The position numbers and the translations under genes are program-made. 64,000 nt of DNA from Microbacterium trichothecenolyticum (GTDB lineage Bacteria > Actinomycetota > Actinomycetes > Actinomycetales > Microbacteriaceae): assembly GCF_000956465.1 (NCBI RefSeq), contig NZ_JYJA01000031.1:62001-126000 (forward strand), in the 5' to 3' direction. The notes under the pieces are model-generated. The model had not been told where the DNA came from and searched no databases. It saw only the letters and a list, made by a program, of their open reading frames with translations. Below are positions 17,760 through 26,086 of this stretch, in pieces (position 1 is the stretch's first letter; each line of letters starts with the position of its first letter).

Positions 17760-18833
17760 TCAGAGAGCGTCGTCCGAACGGGGCTGGTCGACGGTGGGAG
17801 GGGTGCCCTTCTCGTCCGCCACGACGGCGGCCGCAGCATCCGCGGTCGGCATCTTCTTCTCCCGCGCGGAGGCGACAAGGCTCGCCACCGTCGCCACCAG
17901 CATCGAGACGATGATGACGCCGAGCGACATCCACGTCGAGATCTCGGGCGCCCACTCGATGGGCTCGCCGCCGTTGATGAACGGCAGCTCGTTGACGTGC
18001 ATGGCGTGGAAGACGAGCTTCAGACCGATGAAGGCGAGGATGAACGCGATGCCGTAGTGCAGGTAGCGGAGGCGATCCAGCAGGTCGCCGAGGAGGAAGT
18101 AGAGCTGGCGCAGACCCATGAGCGCGAAGATGTTCGCGGTGAACACGATGAACGCGCTCTGGGTGATGCCGAAGATCGCGGGGATCGAGTCGATCGCGAA
18201 CAGCAGGTCGGTCACGCCGATCGCCGCGAACACGATGATCATCGGCGTCCACATCTTCTTGCCGTCCACGACGGTGCGGATCTTCGCGCCGTCGTAGTGA
18301 TCACTGATGTCGATCGTGCGGCGCAGCATCCGCACCACGAAGTTCTCCTGCTTCACGTCGGAGTCGTGGTCGCCGCCGGGGAAGGCCTGGCGCCAGGCCG
18401 TCCAGACGAGGAACGCGCCGAAGATGTAGAAGACCCAGCTGAACTCCTCGATCACGGCGGCGCCGACCATGATGAAGATGCCGCGCAGCACGAGGGCGAT
18501 GATGATGCCCACCATCAGGACTTCCTGCTGATAGCGTCGCGGAACCGCGAACTGGCTCATGATCAGCACGAAGACGAAGAGGTTGTCGATCGACAGGCTG
18601 TACTCGGTGAGCCAGCCTGCGACGAACTGTCCGGCGTACTCGGGCCCGGCGACGATCCACATGATGCCTGCGAAGATGAGCGCGAGGGTCACGTAGAAGA
18701 CGACCCAGAGCGTCGATTCACGCGTCGAGGGGATGTGGGGCCGCTTGAGGATGAGCAGCAGATCGGCGATCAGGATCAGGGTGAGGATCACGAGTGATCC
18801 GATTTCGAACCACAGCGGGAGTTCGAGGTCCAT
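17760..18833 (-). CDS. TerC family integral membrane protein (probable metal exporter)
   Basis: A polytopic membrane protein of 357 residues with about eight or nine transmembrane helices. TerC-family members (Alx, YkoY/YceF types) take part in Mn2+ efflux, some in tellurite resistance. The conserved acidic motifs are SLSIDNLFVF (Asp83) and TDLLFAIDS (Asp209, Asp215), within the two symmetric halves. An Ala-rich cytoplasmic tail follows. ATG 18833 is behind GAAAGGCCCTCC. The long 5' UTR resembles the yybP-ykoY riboswitch, supporting a manganese role. It is monocistronic. Confidence 0.9.
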   Translation of the reverse strand: MDLELPLWFEIGSLVILTLILIADLLLILKRPHIPSTRESTLWVVFYVTLALIFAGIMWIVAGPEYAGQFVAGWLTEYSLSIDNLFVFVLIMSQFAVPRRYQQEVLMVGIIIALVLRGIFIMVGAAVIEEFSWVFYIFGAFLVWTAWRQAFPGGDHDSDVKQENFVVRMLRRTIDISDHYDGAKIRTVVDGKKMWTPMIIVFAAIGVTDLLFAIDSIPAIFGITQSAFIVFTANIFALMGLRQLYFLLGDLLDRLRYLHYGIAFILAFIGLKLVFHAMHVNELPFINGGEPIEWAPEISTWMSLGVIIVSMLVATVASLVASAREKKMPTADAAAAVVADEKGTPPTVDQPRSDDAL

Positions 18834-18864
18834 GGAGGGCCTTTCGAAGGGGATGTGAGCGGGG

Positions 18865-18978
18865 TCGGTGGAATCCGAAAGTCTCTCCCCCGCCGGCTGA
18901 GCGCCTGCGGCGCGCACCCGGGGTCGCTCTGTCGGGACCCGTGATGACGGATGCGCGGTGTCGGGATACTCCCTCTCG
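18865..18978 (-). promoter_or_regulatory. Candidate yybP-ykoY (manganese) riboswitch ahead of terC
   Basis: On the minus strand the leader shows GGGAGTA (18973-18967), the central CCGTCATCACGGGTCCCG (18950-18933), and a 3' GAGACTTTCGGATTCC segment, spaced as in yybP-ykoY elements that I recall from actinobacterial terC genes. An internal helix GCGCATCC/GGGTGCGC encloses the central part. The 3' element ends about 30 bases before the terC ribosome site. Recognition is from memory of the motif; a covariance search is needed. A TAGTCT hexamer just upstream could be the -10. Confidence 0.6.
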
Positions 18979-19079
18979 CTCGCAACAGACTACAGGGTCG
19001 GCGCGGCGCGACCGGCGCCCGTGAGACGATCCGGTCGGTGCGGACACTCACACGGTGAGAGACAATTCGGAGGATGGGG

Positions 19080-19637
19080 ATGACGGGCGAGGACCTGCCG
19101 GGCGACGCCGAGCTCGTGGTGCTGGCTGCGGGCGGGAGCGAGCACGCCTTCCGCACGCTGTACCGGGCGTACGTGCGCCCGGTGTACTGGCTGGCGCACG
19201 GGCTCGTCGGCAATCCGGCGGATGCCGAGGAGGTCACGCAGGAGACGTTCCTCGCCGCCTGGCGCAAGCTCCCCGACCTCGACCTGGCCGGCGATTCACT
19301 GCTGCCCTGGCTCGCGACGATCTGCCGGTTCCAGTCGGCGAACCGCATCCGCCGGCAGCGGCGCGACCGCGAACACACCGGGGCTGCAGCCGACGAGACC
19401 CTGCCCTCGACGGTCGACGTCGAGCAGCAGGTGATCGGCGACAGCCTCGCCGAGGCGATCCTGCACGAGGTCGCCGGCCTCGGCGAGCTCGATCGCGCCA
19501 TCTTCCGGCTCTGCGCGACCGAAGGCTACGCGTATCAGGCGGCCGCCGACGAGCTCGGCGTCGCACACGGTGTGGTCCGCAACCGTCTCTCCCGCATCCG
19601 CACCCGTCTGCGGACCGTCGTGAAGGAGAGCACATGA
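19080..19637 (+). CDS. ECF-type RNA polymerase sigma factor (185 aa)
   Basis: A sigma70-family factor with region 2 (FRTLYRAYVRPVYWLAHGLVGN-type, DAEEVTQETFLAAWR) and region 4 (ELDRAIFRLCATEGYAYQAAADELGV ... VRNRLSRIRTRLR). ATG 19080 is chosen because GGAGG lies 6 bp upstream; ATG 19074 would abut it. The end overlaps the next gene by 4 bp (ATGA), so the downstream DUF4349 membrane protein is probably its partner. It is divergent from terC. Confidence 0.9.
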   Translation: MTGEDLPGDAELVVLAAGGSEHAFRTLYRAYVRPVYWLAHGLVGNPADAEEVTQETFLAAWRKLPDLDLAGDSLLPWLATICRFQSANRIRRQRRDREHTGAAADETLPSTVDVEQQVIGDSLAEAILHEVAGLGELDRAIFRLCATEGYAYQAAADELGVAHGVVRNRLSRIRTRLRTVVKEST

Positions 19638-20821
19638 GCACGCAGTCCCCGGGTCCCGACACCCCGGCATCCCTCCCCGAACTCAGTTCCGAGCGCATCG
19701 ACGAGATCGAGGACGCTCTCTTCGCCGACATCGCACGGGAGCGGGCACGCCAGTCCGCCCGGCGCACGCGGCGAGGACGCCTCTGGATCGCCGGCGGCGC
19801 CGCCGCCGCGGTGATCGCCGTCGCGGCCGTGATCGCGCCGGCCGTGGGCTCGCTGGTCAGTCCCTCGGGTGCCACGGGCGACGAATCCGCCGTCGCTCCC
19901 GTCGCTCCGGCCGACTCCGGTGCCGGCACGTACACGGACGAGTCCTCGGGCGCCGACACGCGCGAGTCCGCACCGCTTACGGTCGCACCCGGCACCGCCG
20001 GTGACACCGCTGCCGGCTCGACGGCGGCGGATCGCGACATCATCACCACGGCTTCCGCGACGGTCACTGCCGACGAGGTCGACGTGGCCGCACGTGCCAT
20101 CGCCAACTCCGCGGTCGCGCACGGCGGCTATGTCGAATCGATGAGCGTCGGAAGCGACGGCACGGTGTACCCGGTGAGTCCCACCGACGGCGGCATCGTC
20201 TACGACACCATGCCCTATCCGTATCCGACGGACGGCGCGTGGATCACCGTCCGCGTTCCCGCCGACCAGCTGCAGCGCGTCGTCGACGAGCTCGACGACG
20301 TGGGCGAGGTGACGTCGACCAACCTGTCCCGTCAGGACGTCACCGAGCAGACCGTGGATCTCGAGGCCCGCATCGACGCGGCCCAGGCCTCGGTGGACCG
20401 CCTCACCGAGCTGATGGCGCAGGCGCAGAGCGTCGCGGATCTCATCGCCGCGGAGTCCGCGCTCTCGGAGCGTCAGGCGACCCTGGAGTCGTATCAGCAG
20501 CAGCTCGAGATGCTCGACGACCAGGTCGCGATGTCGACGCTGTCGGTCACGGTCGTCCCTGAGGTGGAGGCCGTGACCGCGGATCCCGCCGGGTTCGGCG
20601 ACGGCCTCGCCGCCGGCTGGAACGGCCTCGTCGCCACGCTCAACGGCATCGTCGTCGCCCTGGGCTTCCTCCTCCCCTGGCTCGCCGTGGCCGCGGTCGC
20701 CGCGCTCATCGTCTGGGGCATCGTACGGCTCGTCCGCGGTCGCCGGAGTCGGCGGACGGATGCTGCAGCCCCCGCGTCGCCGACCGTCGACGCGGACCGT
20801 TCCAGCGACTCGCCGGGATGA
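19634..20821 (+). CDS. DUF4349 membrane protein, possible anti-sigma partner (395 aa)
   Basis: A short acidic cytoplasmic N-terminus (about 48 residues), one transmembrane helix (about 49-72), a low-complexity Ser/Thr/Asp linker, a DUF4349-like extracytoplasmic domain with a coiled coil (LEARIDAAQASVDRLTELMAQAQ ... LESYQQQLEML, split by a turn), and a second C-terminal helix before an Arg-rich tail. Translational coupling to the ECF sigma gene suggests it senses an envelope signal and holds the factor, but no classic zinc anti-sigma motif is seen. An anti-sigma role is inference. Confidence 0.75.
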   Translation: MSTQSPGPDTPASLPELSSERIDEIEDALFADIARERARQSARRTRRGRLWIAGGAAAAVIAVAAVIAPAVGSLVSPSGATGDESAVAPVAPADSGAGTYTDESSGADTRESAPLTVAPGTAGDTAAGSTAADRDIITTASATVTADEVDVAARAIANSAVAHGGYVESMSVGSDGTVYPVSPTDGGIVYDTMPYPYPTDGAWITVRVPADQLQRVVDELDDVGEVTSTNLSRQDVTEQTVDLEARIDAAQASVDRLTELMAQAQSVADLIAAESALSERQATLESYQQQLEMLDDQVAMSTLSVTVVPEVEAVTADPAGFGDGLAAGWNGLVATLNGIVVALGFLLPWLAVAAVAALIVWGIVRLVRGRRSRRTDAAAPASPTVDADRSSDSPG

Positions 20822-20854
20822 CGGTCTCGGCGCCGTCCGCCCCTCAGGGAGTCT

Positions 20855-20889
20855 CGACCCGGCCGTGGTGCCGCGCCACGGCCGGGTCG
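20855..20889 (+). terminator. Terminator after the sigma/DUF4349 operon
   Basis: A 14-bp perfect inverted repeat (20855-20868 and 20876-20889, CGACCCGGCCGTGG) with a 7-base loop lies 34 bp after the stop. Confidence 0.65.
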
Positions 20890-20915
20890 ACAGGCGGCGC
20901 AGTTACGGTGTGAGG

Positions 20916-21278
20916 GTGACCCGCACCCGCTTCCCCGCCTCCGTCTACGGCACCGGCGACGAGCCGGACGCGCGCTTCAGCCTCGCGAACGAGCGGACGT
21001 TCCTCGCGTGGAACCGCACCGCTCTCGCGCTCATCGCGGGAGGGGTCGCCCTGGAGGCGCTGGGGCTCGACCTGCAGCCGGGACTGCGGCTCGCAGCATC
21101 CGTCATCCTCATCGTCGCGGGACTGCTCCTCCCCGCCCTCGCCTGGCGCGAATGGGGACGCACGGAGCGGGCGCTGAGGGCGGGCTCACCAATGCCGGGA
21201 TCCGCGACGAGCATCGCCCTCGCCACCACGATCGTGGTCGTCGGCGTGCTCGTGCTGCTCGGTGTGATCCTGCGATGA
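20916..21278 (+). CDS. DUF202 (YidH-like) membrane protein, 120 aa
   Basis: A small membrane protein with the DUF202 signature LANERTFLAWNRTALALIAGGVALE (written here in part: NERTFLAWNRTALA) and three predicted helices. GTG 20916 is chosen because TACGGT lies 6 bp upstream (leaderless); GTG 20910 is in frame and possible. It overlaps the next DUF202 gene by 4 bp. DUF202 pairs are common in actinobacteria; their function is unknown. Confidence 0.85.
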   Translation: MTRTRFPASVYGTGDEPDARFSLANERTFLAWNRTALALIAGGVALEALGLDLQPGLRLAASVILIVAGLLLPALAWREWGRTERALRAGSPMPGSATSIALATTIVVVGVLVLLGVILR

Positions 21279-21631
21279 CCGAACGGCGGATCTTCGATCC
21301 GGGCCTGCAGCCCGAGCGCACGGAGCTCGCGTGGCGGCGCACGGCCCTCGCGATCGGCGTCGCCTCGCTGCTCGCCCTGCGGATCCTGCCGGCGACCACG
21401 CCGCGACCCGAGCTTGCTCCGGTGCTGCTGCTGCCGGGCATCCTCGGTCTCGCGTTCGCCGTAGTGCTCTGGGCCTGCGCCGGCGCCCGGCATCGCCGCG
21501 TCACCCGGGCCCTGCTCGACGACCGGCCCGACCGGCTGCCCGGCGCCGGCCTGCTCCTGCTGCTGACGGCGTTCGTCATCGCGTGCGGCCTGGTGGCGGC
21601 CGTCGTGATCGCGCTGCCCCGCCTCATCTGA
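21275..21631 (+). CDS. DUF202 membrane protein, second copy, 118 aa
   Basis: A diverged paralogue with ERTELAWRRTALAIGVASL and three predicted transmembrane helices. It starts in an ATGA overlap with the preceding DUF202 gene, so the two are coupled and may form a heteromeric membrane protein. Function unknown. Confidence 0.85.
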   Translation: MTERRIFDPGLQPERTELAWRRTALAIGVASLLALRILPATTPRPELAPVLLLPGILGLAFAVVLWACAGARHRRVTRALLDDRPDRLPGAGLLLLLTAFVIACGLVAAVVIALPRLI

Positions 21632-21643
21632 GCGGAACCGAAA

Positions 21644-21673
21644 GACGCCCCGGTCCAGCTGGACCGGGGCGTC
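21644..21673. terminator. Strong bidirectional terminator (30-bp palindrome)
   Basis: GACGCCCCGGTCCAG and its exact complement form a hairpin of at least 13 bp with an AGCT loop. It separates the DUF202 pair (+) from the tRNA-Glu genes (-); TCTTTC follows in the minus direction. Confidence 0.8.
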
Positions 21674-21675
21674 GA

Positions 21676-21751
21676 TGGTGACCCCAGCGGGATTCGAACC
21701 CGCGTTACCGCCGTGAGAGGGCGGCGTACTAGGCCGCTATACGATGGGGCC
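21676..21751 (-). tRNA. tRNA-Glu(CUC), distal copy
   Basis: A 76-nt cloverleaf with CCA encoded. The acceptor stem is GGCCCCA/TGGGGTC, the T-arm contains GGTTCGAATCC, and the anticodon loop CTCTCAC within stem CCGCC/GGCGG gives CUC. It is identical in sequence to the proximal copy 42 bp upstream and is probably transcribed with it. The spacer carries a hairpin CGCCGCA/TGCGGCG likely involved in processing. Confidence 0.97.
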
Positions 21752-21793
21752 GTACAGCGCGCCGCAACCGAGGCTGCGGCGTTGTTGCCTGAC

Positions 21794-21869
21794 TGGTGAC
21801 CCCAGCGGGATTCGAACCCGCGTTACCGCCGTGAGAGGGCGGCGTACTAGGCCGCTATACGATGGGGCC
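21794..21869 (-). tRNA. tRNA-Glu(CUC), proximal copy
   Basis: Same cloverleaf and anticodon as the distal copy, CCA encoded. Immediately outside the mature ends lie GTTGCCTGA (5' flank) and TCAGGCAAC (3' flank), which are complementary and would extend the acceptor helix of the precursor. A promoter lies about 20 bp upstream. Confidence 0.97.
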
Positions 21870-21886
21870 GTTCAGGCAACCGTTCG

Positions 21887-21916
21887 ATTATGCCACGGGC
21901 CACATGCCCTCTCCAA
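21887..21916 (-). promoter_or_regulatory. tRNA-Glu promoter
   Basis: On the minus strand, TTGGAG (-35, 21916-21911) and CATAAT (-10, 21892-21887) are 18 bp apart, ending about 17 bp before the first tRNA. The same -35 hexamer occurs ahead of tRNA-Gln. Confidence 0.7.
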
Positions 21917-21987
21917 ATCGGCCCGGGCACCGGCGCGCCGCCCGCTCATCGCTTGCTCCGACGACGCCGTGACGCTTGACTCGACCC

Positions 21988-22626
21988 ATGCGAGTCACGA
22001 AGTTCGAGCACGCCACCCTCACCCTCGTCGACACCGGCAGCACGGTCGTCATCGACCCCGGGTCGTTCACCGCCCCGCTCGGAGAGCTCGAGGGCGTCGT
22101 CGCGATCGTCATCACGCACGAGCACCCCGACCACTGGACGCCCGACCACCTGGACCGCATCCTCCAGGCTTTCCCGGGAACACCGATCTTCGCCCCCGAT
22201 GGCGTCTCCAAGGCGGCCGAGGGCTACGACGTCACGATCGTCCATCCGGGCGACGTCGTCGACGTCGAGCCGTTCCGCCTCGAGTTCTTCGGCGGCCGGC
22301 ACGCGGTGATCCACGAGTCGATCCCGGTCGTCGACAACGTCGGAGTGCTCGTGAACGACGAGTTCTACTACCCCGGGGATTCGTACGCCGTGCCGAAGGG
22401 CCGCCCGGTCAAGCTGCTGGCATCTCCGGTCGGCGCCCCGTGGCTCAAGATCGGCGAGGCGATGGACTTCGTACTCGCCGTCGCGCCGCGGCGCGTCTTC
22501 GGCACGCATGACATGACGCTGTCGGTCGCGGGACGGGACATGGGTCGCGCGCGCCTGGGCTGGGCGGCCGAACAGAACGGCGGGGAGCTCCTCGCGCTGA
22601 ACCCCGGAGACAGCACCGACATCTGA
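21988..22626 (+). CDS. MBL-fold metallohydrolase (212 aa)
   Basis: A metallo-beta-lactamase fold hydrolase with the HxHxDH metal motif THEHPDHWTPDHL near residue 50, and later His/Asp ligands in GDSYAVP and FGTHDMTLS. It is the short UlaG/YflN-like type with no extra domain. ATG 21988 is used; there is no clear Shine-Dalgarno and an in-frame start at 21976 is possible. Substrate unknown. It is convergent with ptsH. Confidence 0.85.
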   Translation: MRVTKFEHATLTLVDTGSTVVIDPGSFTAPLGELEGVVAIVITHEHPDHWTPDHLDRILQAFPGTPIFAPDGVSKAAEGYDVTIVHPGDVVDVEPFRLEFFGGRHAVIHESIPVVDNVGVLVNDEFYYPGDSYAVPKGRPVKLLASPVGAPWLKIGEAMDFVLAVAPRRVFGTHDMTLSVAGRDMGRARLGWAAEQNGGELLALNPGDSTDI

Positions 22627-22661
22627 GCCGGATGCGCCGGCACACCCCGGCAGAACGCGGA

Positions 22662-22701
22662 CGACGGATGCCGCAGCGGCTTCGACCCGCGGCATCCGTC
22701 G
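22662..22701. terminator. Convergent terminator with GACGGATGCCGC arms
   Basis: A 13-bp perfect inverted repeat (22662-22674 and 22689-22701) lies between the MBL hydrolase and ptsH and is built on the GGATGC/GCATCC motif. Confidence 0.7.
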
Positions 22702-22745
22702 ACACGCTTCTCCCGCGGCCCTGCGACCGCGCCCTCTTCAGGTTC

Positions 22746-23015
22746 TCACTGGGCGTCGAGGTCCGTCTCGAGCAGAGCGACCAGAGCGTCCAGCGCCTCT
22801 TCGGCGCCGTCGCCGTCGGCCTTGAGGGTCACGACGGTCCCCTGCGAGGCGCCGAGGCCCATCAGCGACAGGATGCTGCCCGCGTTGAGGTCGGCACCGC
22901 CCTCGACCGCGATCGTGACCGGGACGGGCTGCGCCTGCACGGCCTGCACGAAGAGCTTCGCGGGGCGGGCGTGGAGTCCCGAGCTGCTGGCGATGGTGGC
23001 CTGACGTTCTGCCAT
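22746..23015 (-). CDS. ptsH: PTS phosphocarrier protein HPr
   Basis: Relays phosphate from enzyme I to the sugar EII. The active site SGLHARPAK holds His15 and the region around Ser47 (AGSILSLMGLG) is conserved. 89 residues is normal. It is the last gene of the fructose cluster, 63 bp after the EIIABC gene; enzyme I is not in this window. Confidence 0.95.
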   Translation of the reverse strand: MAERQATIASSSGLHARPAKLFVQAVQAQPVPVTIAVEGGADLNAGSILSLMGLGASQGTVVTLKADGDGAEEALDALVALLETDLDAQ

Positions 23016-23078
23016 GGTTCTCTCCTGTCTGTGTCGGACCTCGGCGGTCGACGATTCCGATTCTGGCGGACGACGGCC

Positions 23079-25106
23079 TCAGGCCGCCACGGGTACGCGC
23101 GCTTCGGCCTCTTCGAGCTCCTTCGGGGCGATCCACTTCTTGAGGGCGATCACCGTGAGGGCCGAGACGACCGTGCCCGCCGCCAGGGCGATCAGGAATC
23201 CCCAGATCGGGTTGATCGCGAAGAGGACGAAGATGCCGCCGTGGGGCGCCAGGGACTCGACGGCGAACGCCATGCTCAGCGCGCCGGTGACCGCGCCGCC
23301 CGCCATCATCGCGGGGATGACGCGCAGCGGGTCCGCCGCGGCGAACGGGATCGCGCCCTCGCTGATGAACGCCGCGCCGAGCAGCCAGGCCGCCTTGCCG
23401 TTCTCGCGCTCGACTGGGGGGAACATGTTCCGCGCCAGGACCGTGGATGCGAGCGCCATCGCGAGCGGCGGGACCATGCCCGCGGTCATCACCGCCGCCA
23501 TGATCAGGTACGGCGTGGTGTTCTCCGCCGAGGCGGAGGCAAGGCCCGCGACCGCGAACGCGTAGGCGACCTTGTTGACCGGACCCCCCAGGTCGAAGCA
23601 CATCATGAGTCCGAGGATCACGCCGACGAGGATGATCGCACCGGTCGCAGCGAGGCCCGTGAGCCAGTCGTTGAGCCCGACCATCAGGGTCGCGATGGGC
23701 CGGCCGAGGAACAGGATCATGAGTCCCGACGCCACGATCGACGCCACGAGCGGGATGATCACGACCGGCATGAGTCCGCGCAGCCAGCGCGGCGCGTTGA
23801 ACCGCCCGATCCACCATGCGACGTAACCCGCGAGCAGACCGCCGATGATGCCGCCGATGAATCCGGCGCCCATCAGCGCGGCGATCGCCCCGGCGACGAA
23901 GCCGGGGGCGATGCCGGGCCGGTCCGCGATCGCGAAGGCGATGTAGCCGGCCAGCGCCGAGACCAGGAAGCCCATCGACGTCACACCGATCACGAAGAAC
24001 ACCGACCCGAAGTACTGGGCGAGCCCGCCCTCCGGAAGCGCCCACAGCGCGTTGTCCTTGATGACGGTGAACGCCGCGTCGTCGGCGTTCACGTTGACGC
24101 CGCCGATGAGGAAGCCGAGGGCGATCAGCAGACCGCCACCCGCGACGAACGGGATCATGTAGCTGACGCCGGTGAGGAGGATGCGCTGAATGCGCGCACC
24201 CCACGACAGCGTCTCGGCGGGGGCGGCAGTGGCCGCGGCCGACTCGCCGCCCACCCGCGTGGCGGACGGGTCGTTGGCGGCGGCGACGGCCTCCGAGATC
24301 AGCTGGTCCGGCTGCTCGATGCCGCGCTTGACACCCGAGCGCACGACGGGCTTGCCGGCGAACCGCTGCGGTTCCCGCACGTCGACGTCGGTCGCGAAGA
24401 TCACGGCGTCGGCGTTGCGGATGACATCGGGCGGAAGCGCCTGGTAGCCGCTGGAGCCCTGCGGCTCGACGACGAGATCGATGCCGGCCTTCTTGCCGGC
24501 GGCGGTGAGCGCGTCGGCGGCCATGAACGTGTGCGCGATGCCGGTCGCGCAGGCCGTGACCGCGACGACGCGTGCCGGGCGGCCGTCGACGACGAGGCCC
24601 GGTGCGGCGCTGGGTGCCGCAGCGGCCGCGGCAGCAGCGGGCGCGGCGGCCTCGCGCTCCCCGATGGCCGCCTGCACGATCGCGACCACATCGTCGTCGG
24701 ACGAGGCGGCGCGCAGTCCCGAGGTGAAGTCCTCCTGCATCAGGCTGCGGGCGAGCTTCGAGAGCACCGCGAGGTGCGCCTCGGCGGCATCAGCGGGGGC
24801 CGCGATGAGGAACACCAGATCGGCGGCGCCGTCCGGCGCGCCGAAGTCGACGCCCGGATTCAGGCGCGCGAAGGCGAGGGACGGGGTCGTTACCGCGGCG
24901 CTCTTGGCGTGCGGGATGGCGATGCCGCCGGGAAGCCCGGTCTCGTCCTTCTCTTCGCGGGCCCACGCGTCGGCGTAGAGAGCTTCGGCGTCGGTCGCGC
25001 GACCCTGCGCGACCACGCGTGCGGCGAGGGACCGGATGACGGCTGCCTTGTCGGCGCCCAGCGGGACGTCGAGACTCACCAGGCCTGGGGTGATGGTGTC
25101 GGACAC
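23079..25106 (-). CDS. PTS fructose transporter EIIABC
   Basis: A 675-residue fusion of EIIA, EIIB and EIIC that imports fructose as fructose-1-phosphate. EIIA carries phospho-acceptor His66 (GIAIPHAKS), EIIB has Cys186 (VTACATGIAHT), and EIIC from about residue 295 has nine or so helices. The A-B linker is an Ala-rich stretch. The start is GTG 25106 behind GCAGGAGGTCACC. The gene follows the 1-phosphofructokinase by 38 bp. Confidence 0.95.
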   Translation of the reverse strand: MSDTITPGLVSLDVPLGADKAAVIRSLAARVVAQGRATDAEALYADAWAREEKDETGLPGGIAIPHAKSAAVTTPSLAFARLNPGVDFGAPDGAADLVFLIAAPADAAEAHLAVLSKLARSLMQEDFTSGLRAASSDDDVVAIVQAAIGEREAAAPAAAAAAAAPSAAPGLVVDGRPARVVAVTACATGIAHTFMAADALTAAGKKAGIDLVVEPQGSSGYQALPPDVIRNADAVIFATDVDVREPQRFAGKPVVRSGVKRGIEQPDQLISEAVAAANDPSATRVGGESAAATAAPAETLSWGARIQRILLTGVSYMIPFVAGGGLLIALGFLIGGVNVNADDAAFTVIKDNALWALPEGGLAQYFGSVFFVIGVTSMGFLVSALAGYIAFAIADRPGIAPGFVAGAIAALMGAGFIGGIIGGLLAGYVAWWIGRFNAPRWLRGLMPVVIIPLVASIVASGLMILFLGRPIATLMVGLNDWLTGLAATGAIILVGVILGLMMCFDLGGPVNKVAYAFAVAGLASASAENTTPYLIMAAVMTAGMVPPLAMALASTVLARNMFPPVERENGKAAWLLGAAFISEGAIPFAAADPLRVIPAMMAGGAVTGALSMAFAVESLAPHGGIFVLFAINPIWGFLIALAAGTVVSALTVIALKKWIAPKELEEAEARVPVAA

Positions 25107-25144
25107 GGTGACCTCCTGCGGTCGTGGGGTGGGGTTGGTGGGTG

Positions 25145-26086
25145 TCAGTCGAGACGCGTGACGGGCACGTCGCCGGTGGGAAGGTCTGCGGGAGCCGGCG
25201 CTTTCGTGCCGGGAAGGGATGCCGCGGCCGACCCGTACCGGACGGCGAGGCGCAGCCGCTCGCCCTCTTCGGCGCCGCGGGTCGCGGCGAGCACGTAGCC
25301 GGCGAGGGAGCTGTCGCCTGCGCCGACCGTGCTCACGACCTGGATCGGCGGCGGCGTGGCTACCCAGGCGCCATCGGCGGCGACGAGCACGGCGCCACGG
25401 GCGCCGAGGGTGACGAGTGCGGTCCGCACCCGCGCCGGGACCAGCACGCGCGCGACCTCGAGCACTGCGCGAGGGTCGGCGCCGTCGATCGCGACGCCGG
25501 CGAGCTCGGCGAGTTCTTCGTCGTTCGGCTTGATCAGGTCGGGTGCACCGTCGGCGACGACGGCGGTGAGCGCCGGGCCGGAGGTGTCGACCGCGATGAG
25601 GGGGGCGTCTGCTCCGTGCGCCCGTCGCACGGCGCGAATCACGTGCACGTAGAAGTCATCGGCGACGCCGGGAGGCAGCGAGCCCGCCAGCACCAGCCAA
25701 CGGGCACCGACGGATGCCGCGACCACGGCATCGATGACCGCGGAGACCTCGTCGGGCGAGAGCTCCGCGCCCGGCAGGTTGAGCTTCGTCGTCACCCCGT
25801 CGGGGTCGGTGATCGCGATGTTCGCGCGCACGTTGCCGCGGATCGGAACGCGCTGGGCGTCGACCTCGGCGGCGCGGAGGGCGGCGTCGAACGGATCGCC
25901 CGGCGCGAGCGGCAGCACCGCGGTGCAGTCCTCGCCCGCAGCGGCGACGGCGCGGGCGACGTTGATGCCCTTGCCGCCGGCGTCCTCCCGCGTGGAGGCT
26001 GCGCTCTGCACATCTCCGACCTGCAGAGGCGCGGGGAGCATCACGGTGCGGTCGAGGGACGGGTTGGCGGTGAGCGTCACGATCAT
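25145..26086 (-). CDS. fruK: 1-phosphofructokinase
   Basis: PfkB-family kinase converting fructose-1-phosphate to fructose-1,6-bisphosphate. The N-terminal ANPSLDRT, the GGKGINVAR motif and the C-terminal VGAGDSSLAGY (catalytic Asp) define the family. 313 residues. It overlaps the upstream DeoR gene by 4 bp and precedes the EIIABC gene, giving the usual regulator-kinase-transporter order. Confidence 0.94.
   Translation of the reverse strand: MIVTLTANPSLDRTVMLPAPLQVGDVQSAASTREDAGGKGINVARAVAAAGEDCTAVLPLAPGDPFDAALRAAEVDAQRVPIRGNVRANIAITDPDGVTTKLNLPGAELSPDEVSAVIDAVVAASVGARWLVLAGSLPPGVADDFYVHVIRAVRRAHGADAPLIAVDTSGPALTAVVADGAPDLIKPNDEELAELAGVAIDGADPRAVLEVARVLVPARVRTALVTLGARGAVLVAADGAWVATPPPIQVVSTVGAGDSSLAGYVLAATRGAEEGERLRLAVRYGSAAASLPGTKAPAPADLPTGDVPVTRLD

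Noticed and set aside
21644..21673. The 30-bp palindrome as a phage attachment site next to tRNA genes
   Set aside because: There is no duplicated tRNA end, integrase or foreign segment; position and symmetry fit a bidirectional terminator.
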